A program made the position numbers and the translations under genes. The notes beneath the pieces were generated by a model. That model did no database searches, had not been told where the DNA came from, and saw nothing but the letters and a program-made list of their open reading frames with translations. A stretch of 64,000 nt of DNA from Nocardioides panacisoli (GTDB taxonomy: Bacteria > Actinomycetota > Actinomycetes > Propionibacteriales > Nocardioidaceae): contig NZ_CP080409.1 of NCBI RefSeq assembly GCF_019448235.1, forward strand, positions 2,728,001 to 2,792,000. The letters are read 5' to 3'. Positions 34,571 to 43,748 of the stretch are shown piece after piece (the first letter of the stretch is position 1; the number at the start of each line of letters is the position of its first letter).

Positions 34571-35979
34571 CGCACCGCCACCCGACGCAGGAGGACCCGG
34601 TCGTGGCCGGTCTCTCCGAGGCGGTGGGTGGACCCGTCGGCGACCACGCCGGACGGCACCCGTGGTGGACCCCGCGGCGAGTGCTGCTGTTGCTGGCGGC
34701 GGTGGTCTTCGCCCTCGGCGTGGTGCAGAAGGCGCCGTGCTCGCTGGGGGCGAGCGAGGACACCGAGGCGACGTACGCCCAGATGTGCTACACCGACCTG
34801 CGCCCGCTCTACATCCCGCGCGGCTTCGCCGAGAACGCCTGGCCCTACTCCGGTGACGACCAGACGCGCAGCCGCTACGAGGTGATGGAGTACCCCGTCG
34901 GGATCTCCTACTGGGCGTGGGGCACCTCGTGGGTGACGCACTGGCTGGTGGGTTCGCCGGACCTCGACGACCGGTACGCCGCCGCGCCCTCCCAGCTGTG
35001 GGGGCTGGACGGGATGGATGCCGAGATCACCGTGTTCGTGCTGGTCAACGCGGTCGGGTTCGCCCTGCTCGCGCTGCTCACGGTGTGGTTCCTCACCGGT
35101 GTCTCACCCGGACGCCCGTGGGACGCGGCGGCGTTCGCCCTCTCCCCGGCGCTGGCGTTGACCGGCCTGATCAACTGGGACCTCATCGCCGTCGCGCTCG
35201 TCGCCGCCGCCCTGTGGGCGTGGACGCGGGAGCGCACCGTGCTGACCGGAGTCCTGATCGGGCTCGGCGTCGCCGCCAAGCTCTATCCGCTGTTCCTGCT
35301 GGGCGGGCTCCTCGTGCTGTGCCTGCGACGGCGCCGCATCGCCGACTTCACCACGCTGTTGGTCACCAGCTTCGCGGCCTGGCTGGCCGCCAACGCGCCG
35401 GCGTACCTCACCGGGCGCGAGCAGTGGCGCGTCTTCTGGGACTTCAACGCCGAGCGCGGCGCCGACCTGGGCTCGCTGTGGCTCCTGGTCGACCAGGCCA
35501 CCGACATCGGGTTCGCCGCCGGCACCATCAACACTTGGAGCTGGGCGCTCTTCGCCCTGTGGTGCCTGGGTGTCTTCGTGCTCGGGATGAAGGCCCCCGA
35601 GGATCCGCGACTGGCGCAGCTCGGCTTCCTGATCGTGGCCGGCTTCCTGATCATCAACAAGGTCTACTCGCCGCAGTACGTGCTGTGGCTGCTCCCGCTG
35701 GCCGTGCTCGCCCGGCCCCAGTGGCGGGACCAGCTGGTGTGGCAGGGCGGCGAGCTCTTCTACTTCGCGATGGTCTGGTGGTACCTCGGCGGGTTCCTCG
35801 AGCCCGCCGGCGGCGGGGACGCCGGCTTCTACTGGGTCGCGATCCTCGTCCGCGTCGCCGCCGAGCTCTACCTCGTGGCGCTCGTCGCCCGCGACGTCTG
35901 GCGCCCCGAGCACGACGTCGTACGGTCCCCGCGACGTCAGTCGGAGATGACCACCCGGTCGACGTCGGTGGCGGTGTAG
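34567..35979 (+). CDS. GT87-type polytopic mannosyltransferase-like membrane protein (Rv0051-like)
   Basis: This 470-aa protein has about ten transmembrane segments and a large first extracytoplasmic loop (about 60-110, with YTDLRPLYIPRGFAENAWPY and YEVMEYPVGISYW). ALALTGLINWDLIAVAL and GVAAKLYPLFLLGGLL are typical of the GT87/DUF2029 family, which uses polyprenyl-phospho-mannose. It is translationally coupled to ponA, as Rv0051 follows ponA1, which points to envelope glycan work. The acceptor is unknown. Its 3' end overlaps the convergent racemase-like gene by 43 bp. Confidence 0.82.
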   Translation: MTHRHPTQEDPVVAGLSEAVGGPVGDHAGRHPWWTPRRVLLLLAAVVFALGVVQKAPCSLGASEDTEATYAQMCYTDLRPLYIPRGFAENAWPYSGDDQTRSRYEVMEYPVGISYWAWGTSWVTHWLVGSPDLDDRYAAAPSQLWGLDGMDAEITVFVLVNAVGFALLALLTVWFLTGVSPGRPWDAAAFALSPALALTGLINWDLIAVALVAAALWAWTRERTVLTGVLIGLGVAAKLYPLFLLGGLLVLCLRRRRIADFTTLLVTSFAAWLAANAPAYLTGREQWRVFWDFNAERGADLGSLWLLVDQATDIGFAAGTINTWSWALFALWCLGVFVLGMKAPEDPRLAQLGFLIVAGFLIINKVYSPQYVLWLLPLAVLARPQWRDQLVWQGGELFYFAMVWWYLGGFLEPAGGGDAGFYWVAILVRVAAELYLVALVARDVWRPEHDVVRSPRRQSEMTTRSTSVAV

Positions 35980-37004
35980 CGGACGCGGACGTCGACCTCG
36001 TCGCCGACCTCCGGGACCTCGGCGCCCGCGGGGAGGTAGAGCATCGAGGCCTGCATGTGCGGGGGCTCGGCGAAGAGCCGCGCCTTGCCGGCCACGGTGA
36101 ACGGCGACTTCACCCAGCCCGCCGCGTCGAGCCCGCCGCGGGCGACGGTCGCGACCCGGGACCGCAGACCTTGGTCACCGGCCGGTGCCTCCAGGCCGAT
36201 GCCGTGGGCGGTGCCGCCACTGACCACCAACAGGTGCCCGTCGCGCGGGATGCTGCGGCCGCGGTAGCCGAACTCCTCACCGCGTGCGACCGCGTGGACG
36301 TCCAGCACGCGGGCCCGCACCGAGAACGCGCCGCGGTCGCCGAGCCAGAGCGCCGTGCCGATCCGCGGCCGGAGCGTGACGCCCGGGTGGGCCGACCGCA
36401 CCCGGTCGAGCTCGGCCTCGGAGAGGTGGCTGACCCACGCCGTCACCGGCCCCAGGCCCGCGCCGACCGCGTCGGTGAGCAGCCGCCCGACCTCGGCGAC
36501 GTGGGCGCCGTGGCCCAGCGGCAGGTGGATCGCGAAGCCCTCGAACCGGGCCCCGGGGTGGCGCCGCAGCAGGCTCGCCGCCTGCCACAGGTCGTCGGCG
36601 CGCATCCCGTGGCGCTGCATCGAGGTGACCTGCTCCAGCACCAACCGGGCGCGGGGGTCGACCGCGAGCAGGGCGCCGACGTCCTCGGCGCGGCTCACGG
36701 TGTGGACGACCCGGTCGGCCAGGCGGGGCTCGAGCGGCTCGATCCACGGCCGCCAGGGCGTGAGGACCACGATGTCGCCGTCCCAGCGGGGCGCGACCTG
36801 CGCGATCTCGTCATAGGTCCCCACTGCCACGGCCGGTACGTCGTGACCGCGGTCGCGCAACCACTGCGCCCGCCGCGCGAGGCGGCCGACGGTGAGGCCG
36901 TAGCCGTTGCCCTTGGCGACCGGCACCAGCCCCGGGTGGGCGGCGGCGACCGACTCCAGGTGGGCGCGCCAGCGCGGCCCGTCGACGTGCAGCGTGAGGC
37001 TCAT
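35937..37004 (-). CDS. Alanine racemase N-terminal-domain (fold type III PLP) protein
   Basis: This 355-aa protein has the PLP-lysine motif LVPVAKGNGYGLT at about residues 26-38 and EQVTSMQRHGM. ARFEGFAIHLPLG and RPRIGTALWLGD complete the alanine-racemase-like barrel. The C-terminal beta domain is divergent (GYRGRSIPRDGHLLVVSGGTAHGIGLE), so it is not a standard Alr. It is 4 bp downstream of the FemX-like gene. The same pairing occurs near rpsF in other actinomycetes, which suggests a role in peptidoglycan precursor modification. Confidence 0.8.
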   Translation of the reverse strand: MSLTLHVDGPRWRAHLESVAAAHPGLVPVAKGNGYGLTVGRLARRAQWLRDRGHDVPAVAVGTYDEIAQVAPRWDGDIVVLTPWRPWIEPLEPRLADRVVHTVSRAEDVGALLAVDPRARLVLEQVTSMQRHGMRADDLWQAASLLRRHPGARFEGFAIHLPLGHGAHVAEVGRLLTDAVGAGLGPVTAWVSHLSEAELDRVRSAHPGVTLRPRIGTALWLGDRGAFSVRARVLDVHAVARGEEFGYRGRSIPRDGHLLVVSGGTAHGIGLEAPAGDQGLRSRVATVARGGLDAAGWVKSPFTVAGKARLFAEPPHMQASMLYLPAGAEVPEVGDEVDVRVRYTATDVDRVVISD

Positions 37005-37008
37005 CGGG

Positions 37009-38178
37009 TCACCGCCGGCTCAGGTAGATCTGGAAGGCCTTGTACAGGGCACGGTTGATCGGCAGGTCCCACTCGCCGGCGTACTCGACGGCCTCGCCGC
37101 CGGTGCCGACCTTGAACTGGATCAGGCCCACGTGCGGGTCGTCGGCGTCCAGGGTCTCGGTGATGCCGCGCAGGTCGTAGATCGCGGCGCCCTCGGTGAG
37201 CGCGTCGGTGATCATCCGCCACTGGATGGCGTTCGACCCGCGTACGTCGCGCTTCTCGGTGGAGGAGGCGCCGTAGGAGTACCAGCTGTGCTCACCCACG
37301 CGGATCCAGATGGTCGCCGCGACCAGGTCGCCCTCGTGGCGGGCGAGGTAGAGCCGCAGGTCGGTGACGGCGTCGGCGCGGGGCTCGGCCAGCGCCTCGA
37401 ACATCGCGCGGAAGTAGGACAGCGGCCGCGGGGTGAAGCCGTCGCGCTCGGCGGTGTGGACGTAGAGGTCGTGGAAGAGCTTCAGCCCGCCGCGGGGGTC
37501 GGTCTGCTCGACCTCGACGCCGGCCTTGGTGGCCTTCTTGATGTTGCGGCGCCACTGCTGGTTCATGCCCTTGAGGACGTCGTCCTCGGTGCGTGGCGAG
37601 CGTTCCCCGGTGGTCGAGCCGTCCCCGGTGGTCGAGCCTGTCGAGACCAGCGGGATCTGGAAGTTGTAGCGCGGCTGCCCGGCGGAGAACCCGCCCCCGG
37701 CGTCCTGCCGGCGCCAGCCCAGCGAGGTGAGCTGCGAGACCACCCGGGCGCCGGCGGGGTCCTGCTCGGTGGGCGGCAGCTGGGTGAGGCGGGTGACGGC
37801 GTCGTCGGCGATGCCGGCCTTGACCTGCTGGGCGTCCCAGCGGGCGGTGACGACCGGCGGGCCGATGCGGACCGCGAACGCCCCCTGCTGCTTGAGGTGG
37901 GTCACCATCGGCTCCAGCCAGTCGCCGAGGCGGTCGGTCGTCCAGTCGATGACCGGGCCCTCGGGGAGGTAGGCCAGCGACTTGTTGAGCCTGGGCAGCT
38001 TGCGGTGCAGCACGAGCGCGGCGCCGACCTGCTCCTCACCCTCGAACCACCCCAGCGACTCGGGGCGCCACTCACTCTTGACGGCCGCCCAACCGGGCGT
38101 CTGCAGGAAGCTGGCACTGGCTCGGCTGGTGAGGAAGTCGTGGTGCTCGGACGGGGAGATCACGCGCACGCTCGGCAT
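37009..38178 (-). CDS. FemABX-family peptidyltransferase (lipid II interpeptide bridge)
   Basis: This 389-aa protein consists of two GNAT-like halves typical of FemX/MurM. Landmarks are FLQTPGWAAVKSEWRPESLGWFE, GMNQQWRRNIKKATKAGVEV (tRNA/lipid-binding coiled part) and AATIWIRVGEHSWYSYGASS. The end has GSNAIQWRMITDALTEGAAIYDLRGI and PHVGLIQFKVGTGGEAVEYAGEWDLP. The family attaches an amino acid from aminoacyl-tRNA to the lipid II stem peptide. Codons for VSTGSTTGDGSTTGERS, from the dispersed repeat, interrupt the middle (about residues 188-204). A TAGCCT -10 is 7 bases before the ATG. Confidence 0.9.
   Translation of the reverse strand: MPSVRVISPSEHHDFLTSRASASFLQTPGWAAVKSEWRPESLGWFEGEEQVGAALVLHRKLPRLNKSLAYLPEGPVIDWTTDRLGDWLEPMVTHLKQQGAFAVRIGPPVVTARWDAQQVKAGIADDAVTRLTQLPPTEQDPAGARVVSQLTSLGWRRQDAGGGFSAGQPRYNFQIPLVSTGSTTGDGSTTGERSPRTEDDVLKGMNQQWRRNIKKATKAGVEVEQTDPRGGLKLFHDLYVHTAERDGFTPRPLSYFRAMFEALAEPRADAVTDLRLYLARHEGDLVAATIWIRVGEHSWYSYGASSTEKRDVRGSNAIQWRMITDALTEGAAIYDLRGITETLDADDPHVGLIQFKVGTGGEAVEYAGEWDLPINRALYKAFQIYLSRR
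37600..37643. repeat. Dispersed palindromic repeat inside the FemX gene
   Basis: The plus strand contains ggtggtcgagcctgtcgaga (37618-37637) preceded by a partial copy, ggtggtcgagccgtccccgg. It is read in frame as VSTGSTTGDGSTTGE on the minus strand and inserts about 17 residues into the protein. Confidence 0.7.
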
Positions 38179-38185
38179 GGGGCAC

Positions 38186-38191
38186 AGGCTA
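38186..38191 (-). promoter_or_regulatory. -10 element for the FemX/racemase operon, leaderless start
   Basis: Minus-strand TAGCCT lies 7 bases before the ATG at 38178. Confidence 0.5.
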
Positions 38192-38221
38192 ACGGCCGGG
38201 ACGATCGGGACCGTGTCGGCG

Positions 38222-39013
38222 TCAGAGCCGGTCGCGCAGCCACGCGAAGTCGGCGCGGTGCTCCTCCGGGCCACCCGGCGTCTCGCAGATGACCGGGGCG
38301 CCGGCGTCGCGCACGACGGTCGCCAGCAGGTCGGGGTCGATGAGCCCCTCGCCGAAGTTGGTGTGGCGGTCGGCGCCGGAGTCGAACTCGTCGCGGCTGT
38401 CGTTGCCGTGCACCAGGTCGATGCGGCCGGTGATGGCGCGTACGTCGGCCGCGAGCGTCGCCAACGGGTTGCCGCCGGCGTGGGCGTGGCAGGTGTCGAG
38501 GCAGAAGCCGACGTCGTCGAAGCCCTCCGCTCCGGAGATCGCGTCCCAGACCCGGCCGATGCTGTCCAGCAGCCGCGCCATGGCGTGGTCGCCGCCGGCG
38601 GTGTTCTCGATGAGCAGCGGCACCTTGATGTCGGTCGACTCGATGGCCTTGCGCCAGTTGTCGTAGCCCTTCTCCGGCGCATCGTCCTTGGTGACGTGAC
38701 CGCCGTGGACGATGAGGCCCTTCGCGCCGATCTCGGCCGCAGCGTCCATGTGCTGCTGGAGCAGCTTGCGGCTGGGGATGCGGATCTTGTTGTTCAGGCT
38801 GGCCACGTTGATCCGGTACGGCGCGTGGACGTAGAGGTCGACGCCCGCCGCCTCGGCGGCGGTCCGCAGCGCGGCCGCACCGCCGTCGTAGGTGACCTCG
38901 GGCCCGCGGTAGCTCTGCGGGTCACCGAGGAAGAACTGCACCAGCGAGGTGTCGCGGGCCTGCGCCTCGGCGACGGGGTCGGTCTGGTCGACGTGGGCTC
39001 CGATGGCGATCAC
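38222..39013 (-). CDS. nfo: Deoxyribonuclease IV (endonuclease IV), AP endonuclease
   Basis: This 263-aa zinc enzyme cuts DNA 5' of abasic sites in base-excision repair. Metal-ligand motifs of the AP endonuclease 2 family are present: YVHAPYRINVAS, GLIVHGGHVT, LLIENTAGG, VGFCLDTCHAHAGGNPL, LVHGNDSRDEFDSGADRHTNFGEG and PVICETPGG. The length fits actinobacterial members. The upstream VOC gene ends 4 bp before its start, so the two are probably cotranscribed. Confidence 0.95.
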   Translation of the reverse strand: MIAIGAHVDQTDPVAEAQARDTSLVQFFLGDPQSYRGPEVTYDGGAAALRTAAEAAGVDLYVHAPYRINVASLNNKIRIPSRKLLQQHMDAAAEIGAKGLIVHGGHVTKDDAPEKGYDNWRKAIESTDIKVPLLIENTAGGDHAMARLLDSIGRVWDAISGAEGFDDVGFCLDTCHAHAGGNPLATLAADVRAITGRIDLVHGNDSRDEFDSGADRHTNFGEGLIDPDLLATVVRDAGAPVICETPGGPEEHRADFAWLRDRL

Positions 39014-39017
39014 GGCC

Positions 39018-39428
39018 TCACCCTCCCATCGCGTCGATCGCCGCCTGGACCTGGTCCGGCGTCAGCCACAGCGGCGTCTGCACCAGCCACTGCACGCCGT
39101 GGGGGTCGCGCACCCGGCCGCCGCGGGCGCCGTAGGGCTGGTCGGCGACGGGGAACACCGTCTCGGCGCCCGCATCCAGCATGCGGTGCACGAGGTCGTC
39201 GGGATCGTCCACGGTCAGCTCCAGGATCGGGCCCGGCGACGGCACCGGGTCGTGGGCGTCGCCGTCCTTGAGGGTGACCGTCGCCCCGAACAGCTGCATC
39301 GAGGCGAACACGATCGAGTCGCCCGCGACGTAGCGCTGGTCGACCTCGGCGCCGAGGGTGTCGGCGTACCACTGCAGGGCGGCCGCGGTGTCGGCCAGGA
39401 CGAGCTTGGGGCTCAGCGATGCGGTCAT
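39018..39428 (-). CDS. VOC-family (glyoxalase/PhnB-like) protein
   Basis: This 136-aa protein has two beta-alpha-beta units of the VOC fold: [27 protein letters not shown] and [23 protein letters not shown], then [19 protein letters not shown]. The RxxxVxDPxGxxW pattern is typical of PhnB-like members. The ligand and reaction are unknown. It probably starts the VOC-nfo operon, divergent from rpsF. Confidence 0.85.
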   Translation of the reverse strand: MTASLSPKLVLADTAAALQWYADTLGAEVDQRYVAGDSIVFASMQLFGATVTLKDGDAHDPVPSPGPILELTVDDPDDLVHRMLDAGAETVFPVADQPYGARGGRVRDPHGVQWLVQTPLWLTPDQVQAAIDAMGG

Positions 39429-39588
39429 GGCTCCAGCGTGCCACCGACCACGGACACGGGGATTGGGTCGCCGGCCGCGGCCGTTGCTACTGTTCCCTGT
39501 CGCGTTCCCACCGACGGGGACGCACAGGCAAGGCCCTCCTGCCGCGGAGAGACCGCGGCCGCTGAGTCCACAGGAGGTGGAGATCGCT

Positions 39589-39903
39589 TTGCGCAACTAC
39601 GAAGTCATGGTCATCCTCGACCCGAGCATCGACGAGCGCCGCGCGCAGCCGTCGCTGACCAAGTACCTCGACGTGATCACCGAGGCCGGTGGCACGATCG
39701 CGAACGTCGACGTGTGGGGCCGCCGCCGGCTGGCCTACGAGATCAACAAGCACGCCGAGGGCATCTACGTCGTCATCGACCTCACCGCCGCGACCGAGAC
39801 CGTCAAGGAGTTCGAGCGCCGCCTCAACCTCGACGAGTCCGTGCTGCGCCTGAAGGTCCTCAAGCCCACCGCCGTGGCGGCCACCGCTCCGAGCGAGGAC
39901 TGA
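39589..39903 (+). CDS. rpsF: 30S ribosomal protein S6
   Basis: This 104-aa protein starts at TTG with a strong AGGAGGTGGAG about 8 bases upstream and reads [42 protein letters not shown] and the [16 protein letters not shown] ending are the S6 signature. S6 binds S18 on the 30S platform. It opens the conserved rpsF-ssb-rpsR-rplI operon. The rare TTG start may limit or tune expression. Confidence 0.97.
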   Translation: MRNYEVMVILDPSIDERRAQPSLTKYLDVITEAGGTIANVDVWGRRRLAYEINKHAEGIYVVIDLTAATETVKEFERRLNLDESVLRLKVLKPTAVAATAPSED

Positions 39904-39987
39904 CGCCCCCTGTGGATGGGCCCTACCGGTTGTCGGCAGGGCACGCCACGATAGGCGTCACCGAACTCGACTGAGAGAGAGATCCCC

Positions 39988-40518
39988 ATGGCAGGCGAGA
40001 CCATCATCACCGTCGTCGGCAACCTGACCGACGACCCGGAGCTGCGGTTCACGCCCTCGGGCGCCGCCGTCGCCAACTTCACGGTGGCGTCGACCCCGCG
40101 CACCTTCAACCGCGAGACCAGCCAGTGGGAGGACGGCGAGGCCATGTTCCTGCGCTGCTCCATCTGGCGGCAGGCCGCGGAGAACGTCGCGGAATCCCTC
40201 ACCAAGGGCACCCGGGTGATCGTCCAGGGCCGGCTCAAGCAGCGCAGCTTCGAGACCCGCGAGGGCGAGAAGCGCACGGTCATCGAGCTCGACGCCGACG
40301 AGATCGGTCCCGCGCTGCGCTTCGCCACCGCCCAGGTCAGCAAGTCCGGTCGCGGTGGCGGCGGTGGGGGCTACGGCTCCCAGGGCGGCGGTCAGGGCGG
40401 TGCCCCGGCCGGCGACCCGTGGGCCAACCAGGGTGGCGGCCAGGGCGGCGCCCCGGCCAACGACCCCTGGGCCGCCCCCGGCGTGGGCAACGCGGGATCC
40501 GACGACCCGCCCTTTTGA
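39988..40518 (+). CDS. ssb: Single-stranded DNA-binding protein
   Basis: This 176-aa protein has an N-terminal OB fold ([64 protein letters not shown]). A Gly/Gln-rich linker holds two repeats of GQGGAPAxDPWA, and the acidic tip is DDPPF, which recruits partner proteins. It lies between rpsF and rpsR, as in most bacteria. The gagagagatcccc leader supplies the ribosome-binding site. Confidence 0.98.
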   Translation: MAGETIITVVGNLTDDPELRFTPSGAAVANFTVASTPRTFNRETSQWEDGEAMFLRCSIWRQAAENVAESLTKGTRVIVQGRLKQRSFETREGEKRTVIELDADEIGPALRFATAQVSKSGRGGGGGGYGSQGGGQGGAPAGDPWANQGGGQGGAPANDPWAAPGVGNAGSDDPPF

Positions 40519-40594
40519 TCCACACATTCATCAGCACATCAACCATTCCGGCCCGCTGGACTGAGCGGGCCGGGCTCTGAGGAGGAGCACCACA

Positions 40595-40831
40595 ATGGCC
40601 AAGCCAGTCGTTCGCAAGCCGAAGAAGAAGGTTTGCCAGTTCTGCAAGGAGAAGGCGACCGGTGTCGACTACAAGGACACCGCGCTGCTCCGCAAGTTCA
40701 TCTCCGACCGCGGCAAGATCCGCGCGCGGCGTGTGACCGGCAACTGCGTCCAGCACCAGCGGGACGTGGCGATCGCGGTCAAGAACGCCCGCGAGGTTGC
40801 CCTGCTGCCCTACACCTCCGCCGGTCGCTGA
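40595..40831 (+). CDS. rpsR: 30S ribosomal protein S18
   Basis: This 78-aa protein reads [33 protein letters not shown], then [31 protein letters not shown], the S18 signature. CxxC plus NCxxH residues look like a zinc-binding (C+) form. GAGGAGCACCACA precedes the ATG. S18 pairs with S6 on the ribosome, encoded in the same operon. Confidence 0.97.
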   Translation: MAKPVVRKPKKKVCQFCKEKATGVDYKDTALLRKFISDRGKIRARRVTGNCVQHQRDVAIAVKNAREVALLPYTSAGR

Positions 40832-40852
40832 GCCAGGGAAGGGAGAAGCATC

Positions 40853-41299
40853 ATGAAGATCATCCTGACCCAAGAAGTCGACGGCCTCGGTGCCGCCGGT
40901 GACGTCGTCGACGTCAAGCCGGGCTACGCCCGCAACTACCTCCAGCCGCGCGGCTTCGCCGTCGCCTGGACCAAGGGCGGCCAGAAGCAGGTCGACCAGA
41001 TCAAGGCTGCCCGTGTCGCCCGCGCCGTGCGCGACGAGGAGCACGCGGCCCAGATCCGCGCCAAGCTCGAGGGCTCGACCGTCGACGTGAAGGTGCAGGC
41101 CGGTGAGGGTGGCCGGCTGTTCGGTTCGGTCACCGCCTCCGACGTCGCCGCCGCGCTCGGTGAGGCGACCGGTGAGCAGATCGACAAGCGCACCGTCGTG
41201 ATCGGCAACCCGATCAAGTCCCTCGGTGCCCACGAGGTGTCGGTCAAGCTCCACGACGACGTCTCGGCCAACGTGGCGCTCAACGTCATCCGCGCCTGA
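40853..41299 (+). CDS. rplI: 50S ribosomal protein L9
   Basis: This 148-aa protein has the N-terminal domain [20 protein letters not shown], then [21 protein letters not shown] connecting helix and the C-terminal domain ([29 protein letters not shown]) follow. It completes the rpsF-ssb-rpsR-rplI operon and is followed by a hairpin plus T-run terminator. Confidence 0.98.
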   Translation: MKIILTQEVDGLGAAGDVVDVKPGYARNYLQPRGFAVAWTKGGQKQVDQIKAARVARAVRDEEHAAQIRAKLEGSTVDVKVQAGEGGRLFGSVTASDVAAALGEATGEQIDKRTVVIGNPIKSLGAHEVSVKLHDDVSANVALNVIRA

Positions 41300-41318
41300 G
41301 ACACCGTCTCCAGCCGTA

Positions 41319-41363
41319 GGGCCGGATCCCGTCGCCGACGGGGTTCGGCCCCACGTCGTTTTT
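41319..41363 (+). terminator. Intrinsic terminator after rplI
   Basis: An imperfect hairpin with arms GGGCCGGATCCCGTCG and CGACGGGGTTCGGCCC (41319-41351) is followed by TTTTT at 41359-41363. Confidence 0.75.
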
Positions 41364-41379
41364 CCGGGACGGTTCGCGG

Positions 41380-41940
41380 TCAGCCGACGTGCTCCTCCAG
41401 TGGGGGCGGACCCGCCCAGGGGCGACTGGCGTAGATGAAGCACTGCAGGATCGTCACCAGCAGCGCGAGCTGGGCGCCGCTCGCTGCCCACGGGCCGAGC
41501 GCGTCCCATCCGGCGCCGAAGACCAGGACCGGGGCGACGACGACCGCGATCAGCAGGCCCTCGCACATCTGCAGCCACGCGGCGGCACTGGCGCCGTGGG
41601 CGTCCTCGGTGCTCGTGCGTGCCGCGGCAGCGAGCACGTGGCACAGCAGGGCGAGGAAGGCCAGGCCGGGCACGTTGACCGCCCAACCGATGGCCGGCTC
41701 CTCCTCGACGAAGGCGTCCCCGGCGGGGAACCAGACGGCTGCGGACGCCACCAGGGCGATCGCCCCCAGGGCCGCGAGGACGGGCCACTGCGGTGCCAGC
41801 CCCGGCACGCGGCGCAGCCCCGGCAGCGCCAGCAGCGCGATCGCCCAACCGACGGGGTCCGGGAACCAGTCGACCGCGGTGCCCTGCGTCGTGAGGGCGA
41901 CCCACACCATCCCGAGCCCGACGGCTTGGAGCGGCTTCAT
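41380..41940 (-). CDS. Hypothetical membrane protein, about five TM segments
   Basis: This 186-aa protein has about five hydrophobic segments (near residues 3-20, 28-45, 50-70, 85-105 and 125-165). No family was recognised. The central loop FPAGDAFVEEEPAIGW is acidic. The ATG overlaps the stop of the MATE gene (ATGA), so it is translated from the same mRNA. It may be an accessory protein for that transporter, which is inference from linkage alone. Confidence 0.65.
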   Translation of the reverse strand: MKPLQAVGLGMVWVALTTQGTAVDWFPDPVGWAIALLALPGLRRVPGLAPQWPVLAALGAIALVASAAVWFPAGDAFVEEEPAIGWAVNVPGLAFLALLCHVLAAAARTSTEDAHGASAAAWLQMCEGLLIAVVVAPVLVFGAGWDALGPWAASGAQLALLVTILQCFIYASRPWAGPPPLEEHVG

Positions 41941-43292
41941 GCGCCGGTCACCAGCCAGCGGTCGCCGGCGGCCCGGCGGGTCAGGGTGACGTAGCGCCCG
42001 CCCATGAAGAGCGCCCCGAAGACCACCCACAGCCAGGGCAGCGCGGCGCCCGCCCATCCGGTCAACAGCACCACGGGAGCGTATCCGGCCAGCACCGCCA
42101 GGCCGGCCCATGCCAGGTACGGCCCGTCGCCGGCGCCGATGAGGACGCCGTCGAGGACGAACACCACGCCGGCCACGGGTTGGGCGAGGGCCGCCACGAG
42201 CAGCACGGGCACCAGCGCGTCGCGCACGGCGGTGTCAGGGGTGAACAGGTGGCCGAGCCACGGGCTGACGGCGGCCAGGCCGAGGCCGGTCGCGATCCCG
42301 CTGACGACGCCCCAGCGGACCATGCGGGCGGTCACCGTCCGGGTTGCGTCCGCGTCGCCGGCGCCGAGGTAGCGGCCGGTGATCGCCTGTGCGGCGATCG
42401 CGATCGCGTCCAGGGCGAACGCGAGGAAGCCCCAGATGGTCAGCGCGAGCTGGTGGGCGGCGATCGGCACCGACTCCTCCGCAGCGGAGGTGCTGGCCGC
42501 GACGACGGCGTACGTCGTCACCAGCAGGGAGGCGCGCAGGGTGAGGGTCCGGATCAGCAGCGGTACGCCGGCCCGTCCGGCGGCGAGGATGCCGCGGCGG
42601 CGGGGGACCAGGGACGTGCCCTCGCGGCGGGCGGCACGGGTGACCACGGCGATGAGGACGGCCGCGCTGGCGAGCTGGGCGAGCACGGAGCCGAGCGCCG
42701 AACCGACGATGCCCAGGCCGGGCACGGGGCCGGCGCCGAAGACGAGGACCACGTTGAGCCCGAGGTTGGCGACGTTGCCGGCGATGGCGACGTACATCGG
42801 GGTGCGGGTGTCCTGGAGTCCGCGGAGGACTCCGGTGGCGGCGAGCATGAGCAGCAGCGGGGTGACGCCGAGCAGGGCGACGCGGAGGTAGTCGACGGCG
42901 GGCTCGCTGACACCGGCGCCCGCGCCGAAGGCGGCCACGAGTGGACCGGTGAGGGCGATGCCGAGGGCGGTGACGGGGACGCCGATGGCCACCGCCAGCC
43001 AGAGGCCGTCGATGCCCTGGCCGAGGGCCGCGCCCCGTCGGCCGGCGCCGAGCTGGCGGGCGACGCCGGCGGTGGTGCCGTAGGCGAGGAAGACGCAGAG
43101 TCCGACGAGGGTCTGCAGGACGGTGGCGGCGATGCCGAGGCCGGCCAGCTCAGGGGTGCCGAGGTGTCCGATGACGGCGGCGTCGCCGAGGAGGAAGAGG
43201 GGCTCGGCGACCAGTGCGAGGAAGGCCGGCACGGCGAGCCGGGCGATCTCGCGGTCGTCGCGCGTGGGGTGGAACCGCAGCGGCCGCCTCAC
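41937..43292 (-). CDS. MATE-family (DinF-like) efflux transporter
   Basis: This 451-aa protein has 12 predicted transmembrane segments in two related halves. It opens REIARLAVPAFLALVAEPLFLLGDAAVIGHLGTPELAGLGIAATV, the DinF-type MATE signature. VLRGLQDTRTPMYVAIAGNVANLGLNVVLVFG is also typical. MATE proteins export organic cations or oxidised compounds using Na+ or H+ gradients. It begins with GTG at 43292 and is divergent from dnaB across a 456-bp gap. Confidence 0.93.
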   Translation of the reverse strand: MRRPLRFHPTRDDREIARLAVPAFLALVAEPLFLLGDAAVIGHLGTPELAGLGIAATVLQTLVGLCVFLAYGTTAGVARQLGAGRRGAALGQGIDGLWLAVAIGVPVTALGIALTGPLVAAFGAGAGVSEPAVDYLRVALLGVTPLLLMLAATGVLRGLQDTRTPMYVAIAGNVANLGLNVVLVFGAGPVPGLGIVGSALGSVLAQLASAAVLIAVVTRAARREGTSLVPRRRGILAAGRAGVPLLIRTLTLRASLLVTTYAVVAASTSAAEESVPIAAHQLALTIWGFLAFALDAIAIAAQAITGRYLGAGDADATRTVTARMVRWGVVSGIATGLGLAAVSPWLGHLFTPDTAVRDALVPVLLVAALAQPVAGVVFVLDGVLIGAGDGPYLAWAGLAVLAGYAPVVLLTGWAGAALPWLWVVFGALFMGGRYVTLTRRAAGDRWLVTGA

Positions 43293-43748
43293 CGGTCCGC
43301 TCCCGGTGGATAACTACCGGTTGCTTGTGGATATCGCGATTTCGCGCCGTCGCGGCGGTTGACGGTGCTATGGCACACACGTGACGTACACGTGAACGAA
43401 AAAGTCCGCGGATCTTTGTTCGTCCACAGATGTGAAGAAGTGTTCCTGCAGGTCAGGGGCGGTTTTCTCTCCGCGACCCACAGGTTCTCCCCAGTCTCGT
43501 GCACAGTCAGTGCACACCCCTCTCGCGTGTCGTCCACGGGTTGTCCCCAGTTGTCCACAGGGCCTGTGGGCGAATCGGTTTGTTCCGGTCCCGTCGGTGG
43601 GTAGGTTCTCGCTTCGTCCGCCACGCACACCCCGTCGGGGGCGAGGTACCGGCCAGTGTCGGTGCCGGGTCCTACCGTCGGTCCCAACGGATGGTCACAC
43701 ACCACCACCGACGTGGCACCACAGGTCGATGCGATCAGGAGTTCCGGT
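43293..43748. promoter_or_regulatory. dnaB upstream region with a DnaA-box cluster
   Basis: This 456-bp divergent gap is locally AT-richer than its neighbours. It holds six DnaA-box-like sites: GGTGGATAA (43305-43313), TGTGGATAT (43326-43334), TCGTCCACA (43420-43428), TCGTCCACG (43530-43538), TTGTCCCCA (43541-43549) and perfect TTGTCCACA (43551-43559). No coding sequence looks real in it. DnaA may regulate dnaB here or be titrated by the cluster. Confidence 0.6.
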
